Below are positions 1 through 7,400 of a stretch of DNA of 16,123 bases, piece after piece; the stretch's first letter is position 1; the number at the start of each line of letters is the position of its first letter. The position numbers and the translations under genes were made by a program. The notes below the pieces were generated by a model. It had not been told where the DNA came from. It did no database searches and worked only from the letters and a program-made list of their open reading frames with translations. Source of the stretch: Beroe ovata (taxonomy: Eukaryota; Ctenophora; Nuda; Beroida; Beroidae); NCBI GenBank assembly GCA_946803715.1, contig CAMPET010000090.1, positions 34,642-50,764 on the forward strand. The letters are read 5' to 3'.

Positions 1-46
<46 letters not shown>

Positions 47-96
47 ATACATTCTCATACACACACACACACACACACAAAATACATTCTCATACA
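1..96. repeat. CA microsatellite with a duplicated spacer
   Basis: Positions 1-42 are an uninterrupted (CA)n tract that probably continues left of the window. A second CA block lies at about 58-79. The motif ACATTCTCATACAC follows each block, so the array expanded with its spacer. It is simple sequence with no coding potential. Confidence 0.95.
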
Positions 97-1672
97 CAAA
101 CACACGACACAATAAATAGTGCATGATATTGATGCTGCACACTTATTCTGAGTGAGCTGTATTGGCTTCACATGCAGTTAATGTTCTGAATAGAGAGCAA
201 AGATGTAGCGGTTCTGGGTAGCAATAGCGAAATGTAAAGTGTATACATTTTACACACTATACATGAGGTGTGTATACACATTATACATGAAACCAGAGAC
301 GCCTTATGCCCATACATTATATATAGAACGCGAACGGGTAGTGTATAATTATCATAAAACTTGGGCTTTGTTGAAAGTTAAGTGTATCTGTATTTACACT
401 GGTCTGTATCTAGAATGGTACATAAAACATCCTCTTAGATCATGAAAACGGGAGATATTTGTCGCAAACACACAGTTACACAGACACACATATACAGACA
501 AAAATTGGTTAAACACGTGTAACGTAGAACACTTACAAAACCCCTACTTCAAAACTATCATCAGGGGTAGGGTGATTTCAGCTCGTAATAGTACAATGAT
601 ACAGATTGAATTCGGTTTAAGAATACGCCACATGATCACGATTTTACATTAAGAGCAATACTCAACTAGAAATCAGCTTTAAAACGTAAATAGATGCTGG
701 TAGCCTCTTTTACAATAACAATTTATAAAAAGTATCTACCACATCTTCTCAAAGCTTCAAAATATTAGAAATCTTGTTGTATTAAAAGTATATCTCTACT
801 TCAAGTTTAACTGGAAAGTTGCATTTACTGCAGCGCCTATCTAACAATCGACATCACTTTCCATCCATAACAAATTTATTCGCAGGATGTTCTTTTGATT
901 ATAACTCGAAGTAAGGAATAAGGAATTATCTGTTATTATTACTGTAATCTGAGGTATAAAATCTGAATAGAAGAAGAACAAAAAGAAAGGATGGAAATCA
1001 ACCTTATGAATTACAGATTTCAGAATCAATGATCTCGGATTTGAATGCTGATGTGATTCATATAAAATGAGTCAGCAGAAAATTATTTCTTTTCTCAGAC
1101 TGATGAATGGCATTAAACGTAAAGTTTCTTTTCAAACATTGACTCATTCTCATAGGCCATCAACAATATATAACAAAAGAAAGCATGATATAAAATACAA
1201 ATATATGAGATCACAATTTTGGCATGCAAAAGACTGCAAGCAGATCCGTACCCCAATCAATCCACATAGGGCATCAATTATATTTTAATCACTATGTACA
1301 TAAATTAACATAAAAACACCTTCTATCACTTATCATAATCGCATACATTATTACCAAATCCATTGTAATGTTTAGGAACACTCACACTCCACTGAAATTT
1401 GCTCCAGCAGCACGCAGTGCAATACTCCTGTATACAATGGAGTTGGTAGTCGGTAACAAACTCTAAACATGTCCTTTATTGAGCTACCTGGAAAAAAGCA
1501 ACTCTTCCACTTTTTCTGCCCTGTGTTTTTATAATCCTGCACAGATCACTACCGCTGCTGCTGTCCGATGTTGTGCTTACCCCTCACTCTCTCATTCTGT
1601 ACAACGATCCTCACACCGACTATGATTCACACATCCCACATCTATCTATCTCCCTCACACACACAGGGCAAC
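97..1672. other. Intergenic / 3' flank of the NFI gene, no gene seen
   Basis: This stretch is AT-rich and lies downstream of the minus-strand NFI stop codon. The open frames in it are short, show no domain resemblance and have no matching splice context. The only functional mark I can support is the reverse-strand polyadenylation signal at 1475-1480. A second reverse-strand AATAAA lies at 875-880, about 790 bp past the stop, and could serve a longer 3' UTR. Confidence 0.6.
1475..1480 (-). promoter_or_regulatory. Candidate poly(A) signal of the NFI gene
   Basis: The plus strand reads TTTATT, so the minus strand carries the canonical AATAAA hexamer about 195 bp downstream of the NFI stop codon. 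The position fits a short 3' UTR. It is inferred from the motif and distance only. Confidence 0.45.
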
Positions 1673-3103
1673 TCAACCAGGTTTAACCTTGTTGGCTGTG
1701 GATGAGGAAGTGGGTGTGAACGCGCTGTTAGTCGGGGAGTGCACCCGAGACTGTGGCCTGGTCGGTATGGGCGTGGGGATGGGCGTGATAACCGGCGTTG
1801 TGTTCATGACAACCATATTATACAACCGCTCCTCACTGATGTCGTCTGGTGCCAGGTTGGCGATGTTAACGGCGTTCACGGCATCATCCATGTTCTCGTC
1901 ACCCTCCCCGCGTAGCTGCCACGGGTTGGGCAGGAGGTGGAGGGGCGTGCTCCGAGGCGTGGTCGAGGTGGAACTGTGGCGTGATCCACTACCCATCTGA
2001 CTGAGAATGTTGAATGGGGAGCTGTTTCGGAGTGTCTTCATGATCTTGTCGTGCATGTTCGGGTCACTCTGTGACACACACCCGCTGCTCACTGGTTTGA
2101 ATGAGGAAGAGCTCCCGCTTAGATTAAAGTCCGCTTTAGACTTGCTGATGCTCGCTATCGAACTCTGCGGTTTTGACATGGCTGCGCTCTTGGGCGAGCC
2201 CTCACTCTTCGTGATCTCGGGCTTGGCGACATCCTCACCGAACTCCCGTGTCTCGACGAAGTTGACAAGACCGGAGGATCTGTCTCGTTCCGAGGCGGAG
2301 AACGGGGATGGGCCAGTGTAGTGGTGACTCTGCAGGTACTTTATCTCCTGGTGGGAAGATGAGGCTGGGGGCTCAGAGCTCGCTGTGATTGCATTGAATA
2401 TGTCTGTTCCAAGTCGATTACCATTGGACGGCTCGCGGGACTGCAGTGCATACTGGCCAGGCGCGAGACTGAACGCATTTCCGTAGGGGCTGGGAGTGAC
2501 AAGTCGAGAACCGATGGTCCTGGCGGACTGGGAAGTTGGGGTTTCGCTAAGCGTGATCAAGTCTCCGGACAGGTTTCGGGGGCTGGAGGGGCCGGAAGTC
2601 GATACCGTCCCGTTGATAGGATAAATCATGACGGGGGTGGGGTTCTTGATGTTACTCTTATTGACGTGGAGTCCGGTGGGGGAGTTCTTCCTACTGGGAG
2701 GGTTGATGCCCCTCACTTCCTCATCCTCCCTGTCCAACCGCATCTTCTTACTCGGCAACAAGGCCTGCTCCTGCTCCACAAAGGGAAACCCCTCAGTTTG
2801 CGTGGTCTGGGAGAAAGTGATGGGAGCCCTGAAGTTGGTGTCGATATCCTTCATTTTAAAAACTCCGAAAGCAGTCGATCCCTCCTCCTCCTCAGGAGGT
2901 TCCTCCTCCATTTTGCGACCCCTGCCCTCCAGCAGGTTTGCCAGGTAGAAGTCCAGCTCTCGTATGGTGATGGTGATATGTGCCGGCTGTATGCAGAGGG
3001 AGGGGTTCATACAGCACTTCATCTTCCCAAGTCGCTCACCGTCAGTGGATTCGAGAGGGAACGCCTTGAATAGCACCACCATCACAAGATCTAACCTCCA
3101 CAC
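1673..3103 (-). CDS. NFI: NFI last exon, end of DNA-binding domain plus Ser/Thr/Pro-rich C-terminus
   Basis: Acceptor CTGGTTTCAG is followed by [13 protein letters not shown] and the signature [10 protein letters not shown], then conserved Cys 307 and 313 and the helix [14 protein letters not shown]. After an acidic [10 protein letters not shown] patch the rest is predicted to be disordered, with many SP and TP sites and a TPIPTPIPT repeat near the end. The whole C-terminus is one 1431-bp exon, whereas vertebrate NFI genes divide this region among many alternatively spliced exons. Confidence 0.93.
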   Translation of the reverse strand: MWRLDLVMVVLFKAFPLESTDGERLGKMKCCMNPSLCIQPAHITITIRELDFYLANLLEGRGRKMEEEPPEEEEGSTAFGVFKMKDIDTNFRAPITFSQTTQTEGFPFVEQEQALLPSKKMRLDREDEEVRGINPPSRKNSPTGLHVNKSNIKNPTPVMIYPINGTVSTSGPSSPRNLSGDLITLSETPTSQSARTIGSRLVTPSPYGNAFSLAPGQYALQSREPSNGNRLGTDIFNAITASSEPPASSSHQEIKYLQSHHYTGPSPFSASERDRSSGLVNFVETREFGEDVAKPEITKSEGSPKSAAMSKPQSSIASISKSKADFNLSGSSSSFKPVSSGCVSQSDPNMHDKIMKTLRNSSPFNILSQMGSGSRHSSTSTTPRSTPLHLLPNPWQLRGEGDENMDDAVNAVNIANLAPDDISEERLYNMVVMNTTPVITPIPTPIPTRPQSRVHSPTNSAFTPTSSSTANKVKPG

Positions 3104-5603
3104 CTGAAACCAGAATAGATTTTATCATACATATATTGAAGTTGACCAGAATTCAAATTTGATACATATTCAGACTTCAACTTCGAGATTTTTCTGAGAA
3201 ATGAGCGATCTCATTTATAATCCATATGAGAGCTTTGGCACAATACTATTGTTCCGCGCCACGTTAATTGAAATTAAGATATCTTGTCATTAAGAAAACG
3301 TTGAGAAGAGTGATCTATATGTTTTAAATCACACTCGAAGCATTAGCTAATATCGCTTAAAAGAAAAATCTAACCGATTGATTTAACGAATCGATTCGCC
3401 TATATTTCCATACGTGCGCAAATCTATAGGTTTATATCATTAGTTTGCGTCAATAGCAGAACGAGTTATAATACTGGTTCTAGCTTAATTGAAAAAGATG
3501 TTTTGAATGATTCTCAGAATTTGTAAATGAACGCAAAACGCACGCCGGCAATTCTCGTTTCTCAGAAATATAACATAGGGCATAATTCATGTAGTATGAA
3601 CCGAGATCTGGTCCATGAAGCAATCATCTCAGTGATGTGGAGTGTCATTAAAGTACAGTTAAATCACGTGTTCCGTTAAACATGATAGATAACAAAGGAA
3701 TCATATATCACTGTGTTGGTACTTGTGGTGCTCAGCTAGAGGAGGAAGTGTCCGTGTGTGTGTGTGTGTACGTGTACTGTGTGTGTGTGTGTGTCTGTGT
3801 GTGTCCATGAGTGTGTGTGTGTGTTTGTGTTTGTATATGCATGTATGGCGTATGCGTGTGTATAACTGTGATATGTTTCATATGTATGCGTGTGTGCAAT
3901 ACATACACGCATACACACTGTTTTTGCGTGTGTGAGATAACGGATATAATATTAAAGAGTTTAACTGTTTAACCACAAGTAGAGGTGTGGCCTGAAGAAG
4001 AAGCATAATGACAGGGTTATTCCCTACACTAGCGGCCCAATACTCAATATGCAATACACTATATTATTGTACCTTGTACATTAGGAAGTTAGGAATCAGG
4101 CCATGGTATATTCCAGAACCGGCTCACTACTCAAGTATTCTACCAATCATTATCTAGCAGACCACGTGACTTTCCGACCATTGACTCATGGAGTTATTGA
4201 ACCCACTCTTTCACTCGGCGAGATTCTATAATACACGGACACACGGTACACTGATTCTCTCCTATTCATACACCAGCTATTGTTATGTGGACGTTCAAAT
4301 ACAATTCCTACTATGCTGGAAATATGAAAATGCCCAGTTTAAGAATGCGAGATGCTATTCATGGACTCTTTAAGATGTAGATATCGTGGTCAAGGATTGC
4401 TTTGAATGGAGAAAACGAACCTTATCAGCCTGTCTAAGGCAATCAATCCGTCTCATTTTGCCCTTCTGATCAGGATTTGAGATGATACAACGTACGTTGT
4501 TCCGCTTGTTTTTGATGATGGAATCAACAAATTCATCCTGGTATTCTGGCTTTATATCCTTCCTCAATTTGGCAAGGAGTCTGGATGCCCACTTGTGTTT
4601 CACATCAGGAGATTCCGCTGTCAATTCTCTTTTGCACCTCTGTTCTTCTCTCAGTGGCATCTTATGATCATGTGTTTTGGAGTATTTCCGCTTCTTGGCC
4701 TGCAACAGTATTTTATACAAATAGTTGATAGTTCATTCAGCATGTTATGTTATTGACAGAACTGTATGGCAAACAGATAATGATATTTCACTGTGGGTTT
4801 GTTGATATTAAAAATGTTCACAGCTCATTAACCTGCAAGTGAAACCATGTGTATGCATATTGCTTTACATGAGGGAGCAGTTTCTCGACAAAAAGTGTTT
4901 GTCTGGCAGAGTCCATAACATTCTTCTTAGTGTCTTCAGGGAATGCAGGTCTCACAGGTGGGTACTGTGTGAAAAATGAGCCAACATTAGAGTTCTGGTG
5001 GGAAGAATCCCCACTACTTCCCCCTCCCCCTCCTCCCCCACCATGGGAAGCAGAACCACTCCCCCCGGGGAATTGGAAAGGGATCCTCACAAAATCCAGG
5101 TTCAGATCTTGAGAGCCACTCTGTAGAGATTGAAAACATTAACTTCAAATTATGCCCATGGCAATATGAGAGGGAGATGATTACTCATCATGTGACTTAA
5201 ACTGTCATAGATCTACATTAGACACATGCCATAAATCTGTAAATTCATACTCACAGGATGATTCTGTCTTTGAACATGACCATTGTTGAGACGAAAGGAT
5301 TTAGAAGGTGAGGACTGAGAATGAGAAGGTGGGTGGTGGGCTCCAGGGCTGTAGTGAACAGCACTTACACTTGGGGTATGGGATGGAGGAGGTCTGGTTG
5401 TGACACCACTACATGGACTTTCTAACAGTTCCTGTTGGAGAATCCCTCATTATCAGTTTAGGTCATGTGACATGAAACTCAAATAGTTTTAACAGTCAAA
5501 TAGGACAAAGATAATTTACCTGCTTCAGCTGAAAAGATCCGGGGCTACTGTAGCTATTTTGTGGAATGTATTTTTGCTGATCGATTGGTGCTATTCCATT
5601 CAT
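1673..5603 (-). CDS. NFI: Nuclear factor I (NFI/CTF) transcription factor, five exons, predicted 752 aa
   Basis: NFI proteins are nuclear, bind TTGGC(N5)GCCAA as dimers and regulate transcription (family knowledge). Exons in minus-strand order are 5603-5520, 5431-5255, 5120-4833, 4699-4421 and 3103-1673, with lengths 84, 177, 288, 279 and 1431 bp. Every junction is GT/AG and phase 0, which gives 752 codons plus TGA. The DNA-binding domain covers about residues 160-330: [16 protein letters not shown], then [18 protein letters not shown], then [19 protein letters not shown] joined across a splice to [13 protein letters not shown]. The four conserved Cys are at 254, 270, 307 and 313, with spacing of 16, 37 and 6 as I recall for vertebrate NFI. 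The C-terminal 420 residues are rich in Ser, Thr and Pro and look like an activation region. The start ATG (5603-5601) follows an in-frame TGA two codons upstream. About 155 residues precede the domain, far more than in vertebrate NFI. The 5' end is less certain than the domain itself. Confidence 0.93.
3104..4420 (-). other. NFI intron 4 with TG/CA microsatellite
   Basis: This is the longest intron of the gene (1317 bp), bounded by AAG|GTTCGT and CTGGTTTCAG on the minus strand. Apart from an interrupted TG tract near 3750-3835 and TATG/ACAT-rich sequence to about 3925, I see no exon, RNA gene or mobile element in it. Confidence 0.75.
3750..3835. repeat. Interrupted (TG)n microsatellite in an NFI intron
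   Basis: Several runs of alternating TG (plus strand) are broken by TACG, TACTG, TC and CCATGA. The short reading frames across it on both strands are products of the dinucleotide repeat. Confidence 0.9.
4421..4699 (-). CDS. NFI: NFI exon 4, core of the DNA-binding domain
   Basis: These 93 codons start at AKKRKYSK and end at IDCLRQADK, with acceptor ACTGTTGCAG and donor AAG|GTTCGT. The stretch [14 protein letters not shown] is nearly identical to vertebrate NFI. Conserved Cys 254 and 270 lie here. This is the strongest homology signal in the gene. Confidence 0.95.
4833..5120 (-). CDS. NFI: NFI exon 3, start of the DNA-binding domain
   Basis: The exon has 96 codons, acceptor TCTCTACAG and donor CAG|GTTAAT. 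Residues 114-121 are an eight-Gly run, seen on the plus strand as a C/T-rich tract near 5020-5042. The exon then enters the NFI domain with [18 protein letters not shown], which matches the vertebrate start LLPHVRAFAYTWFNLQ closely. The intron falls directly after LQ. Confidence 0.88.
5255..5431 (-). CDS. NFI: NFI exon 2, Ser/Pro/His-rich extension
   Basis: The 59 codons lie between acceptor ...CTCCAACAG and donor GTGAGT, phase 0 at both ends. The product is low in hydrophobic residues and rich in Ser, Pro and His (for example [19 protein letters not shown]). It belongs to the unusually long N-terminal extension ahead of the DNA-binding domain. Because the exon is symmetric, skipping it would keep the frame. 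Confidence 0.72.
5520..5603 (-). CDS. NFI: NFI exon 1 (predicted start exon)
   Basis: This 28-codon exon starts with [20 protein letters not shown] and ends at CAG|GTAAAT, phase 0. An in-frame TGA lies two codons before the ATG, and the base at -3 is G, so this is the best start visible. An upstream non-coding exon is possible. The sequence is polar and disordered, and I see no homology to vertebrate NFI N-termini. Confidence 0.6.
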
Positions 5604-6375
5604 CTCTCATTGTCAACATAATGCATTCTTGAAAATGGTAGTGGTCTAAACAACTGTATTAGAGCTATTTCAGGGTTGTCTGTCAATTATAAACTGTGCT
5701 GCTAAGGCCTGCAGCTTTGCAGCTCACAAGAGCAGGGCCTAGCATAGCCAGGCTATATCAGAGTGTCTCATATGTTATGGACTATGTGTATCTCTCTTCT
5801 GACACTCAGGGTAACTCAAAGAATTCATTAAAGCTTGATTACATCAAGAGAACAACAAATAAACGGGAACAAATCCCGTCTAATTCTGATTGTAAACATT
5901 AGAGACTTTGTGTGTTTCTGCAACAACGAGATTTTGATTTCAATAAAATGTACAATTCACTGGAATCAATGTTACATTTAATCGCAGGCAAGCACAGGGC
6001 TTTACCACTACTGCTTAGTACATATTACTTGAATATCAGATATAATATCAACTCTTTGAGATGATTAGATGATGCATAATAATGAATATATAATGAATTC
6101 AAGTGAATGAAACCCAAGAGGTATGACACATTGATCACTAATCAAACCTTCAACACCCCAGACTGAAAGAATCGGAATTGAAACTCATTTATTAGCTAAG
6201 ACTCCATCAGATGAAGTTATTTTAAGATATCTCTTTCGCTTCTCAACGAAATCACTCATAAGTCTGAGTCATATGAATAACTGATATGAATCCCGTAACA
6301 AAATATCGAAATTAATTTTAAATCACAGCGCAGCGATGAGATCGAAACTGAAAAATAAGCATCAACGTCTAACGA

Positions 6376-6707
6376 GCGCTGCGTGAGCCAAATTTGGCCT
6401 ATTATACTCCCGCGCGCGCTGCGCGTCTTTGTTGTTTGGAACTGAGTTGGACTTTCCAAATCACCAAGGGGCCGAGCGCGCGCAACGTGTACGTGTGCGT
6501 ACAAAGTGCATTACAAATCACATTATATTTATGCTTCTCGCGCGCGCACCTTTATGGACATCAACGCGGGAGCCCATAATGCGAGCGCGCTGTGCACACG
6601 TTGCGCGCCCCTGTTCTACTTAGTGAACTGAAAAGTCGTAGTGAACTGAAAAGTCTCCAAACCACGGAGACGCGCAGCGCGCGCGGAGTATTTGGGTCAC
6701 GCAGCGC
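6376..6707. mobile_element. GC-rich fold-back element, MITE-like
   Basis: The outer arm at 6376-6440 matches the reverse complement of 6655-6707. Both read GCGCTGCGTGA, then CCAAAT, then ACTCC, then GCGCGCGCTGCGCGTCT, then GTTTGGA, with a 12-bp insertion in the left arm and few mismatches. An inner pair is AGGGG...CGCGCAACGTGT at 6467-6490 against 6596-6612. The element is about 330 bp, non-coding and much richer in CpG than its flanks, as expected for a non-autonomous inverted-repeat transposon. I could not identify target-site duplications. It could instead be a CpG-rich promoter palindrome. Confidence 0.5.
6619..6653 (+). repeat. Short direct repeat inside the fold-back element
   Basis: AGTGAACTGAAAAGTC occurs twice in a row, separated by two bases. 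It lies in the right half of the fold-back element and has no counterpart in the left arm. Confidence 0.8.
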
Positions 6708-6740
6708 GGGAACAGAGCGCGCGCAGCTAGGCTCAGTGGA

Positions 6741-6783
6741 CAGATACACCCGGCAGATACACCCGGCACAGATACACCCGGCA
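6741..6783 (+). repeat. Tandem repeat, unit CAGATACACCCGGCA
   Basis: There are three units, the first 13 bp (lacking CA) and two of 15 bp, followed by a partial unit. The repeat sits about 30 bp beyond the right arm of the fold-back element. Confidence 0.85.
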
Positions 6784-7064
6784 CAGATTCTTGAATACGG
6801 ACAATTGTTTATTCATCTATAGCAAATTATGAAGCAGCAACTCGTAATGACTTAGGTTGTAGAATGTAGTTGCTTGCCCGTACATTTATGTATAATGTAT
6901 TCATGTCATGCAGTCGGGTGATCAATATTGTAGTTGAAATAATGTGGGCTTTGTTTTGATTCTACTGGAAATCTTTTATTTGCACTCACTGGATCTCCAT
7001 CATGATCACTAGGCTAGACACACAACTCTACCTTGACCAAAGTCGATTTTTAAGTGAACTGTTG

Positions 7065-7110
7065 CCTCTTCTTGTTTTTTATCCTCTTCTTGTTTTCTAT
7101 CCTATTCTTC
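7065..7110 (+). repeat. Pyrimidine-rich 18-bp tandem repeat
   Basis: CCTCTTCTTGTTTTTTAT is followed by a second copy with one change and a partial third copy. It lies about 140 bp upstream of the predicted start of the unidentified gene and may be in its promoter or 5' UTR. Confidence 0.8.
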
Positions 7111-7248
7111 CCTGATGAAATATTGTTTTAGGGATGATTATTGATAGTTTAGTTCTTCCTTTTTCTGTTAAATGTATGCTGACTGAAGTTGTGATCTCCA
7201 TGAATTTGATAGATGTTTAGTAGGGAGATATAATACAATGCTGCTAAG

Positions 7249-7400
7249 ATGATATCTAATTCGACAATATGTGGACCACTATGTCAGCACCCTGGTTGTT
7301 GGAAAGCTAAGTGTGCACCAGTCAGCCAAGACAATAGGGATGAGTCTATTGGAGTATTTCATGGGTCCTCTGATTTTGAGCTTCCTACTCTTTCAGTGAG
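7249..7400 (+). CDS. Unidentified gene, exon 1, Cys-rich N-terminus
   Basis: ATG at 7249 opens MISNSTICGPLCQHPGCWKA, and the frame runs to donor GAG|GTAATT in phase 2. The 76-bp intron that follows ends at AACTTTCAG, and the joined codon is AGT. The closely spaced Cys with a His (CGPLCQHPGCWKAKC) could bind metal, but it matches no domain I can name. An in-frame TAA lies upstream of the ATG. Confidence 0.6.

Larger units (their letters stand above)
5604..7248. other. Divergent intergenic region between NFI and the unidentified gene
   Basis: The predicted start codons of the two genes point away from each other, so this 1.6 kb should contain both promoters and 5' UTRs. I see no clear TATA box or initiator. 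The centre (about 6376-6790) is strongly CpG-rich against an AT-rich background and folds back on itself. Small tandem repeats lie at 6741-6783 and 7065-7110. No convincing coding exon is visible. Confidence 0.6.

Noticed and set aside
1067-1288. 73-codon plus-strand reading frame
   Set aside because: AT-rich, no domain resemblance, lies in the 3' flank of NFI and has no splice partners.
1689-2948. Several plus-strand reading frames opposite the last NFI exon
   Set aside because: They are antisense shadows of a long coding exon and do not resemble any protein.
4004-4025. Partial resemblance to a homing endonuclease (I-SceI-like) recognition sequence
   Set aside because: Only fragments match and the order is broken; a chance similarity.
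5696-5902. 68-codon plus-strand reading frame upstream of NFI, followed by AATAAA near 5942
   Set aside because: No recognisable domain, no conserved start context and no exon neighbours; AATAAA is common in AT-rich DNA.
6394-6822. Overlapping reading frames on both strands in the CpG-rich block
   Set aside because: They arise from GC-rich inverted repeats with few stop codons and show no protein-like conservation.
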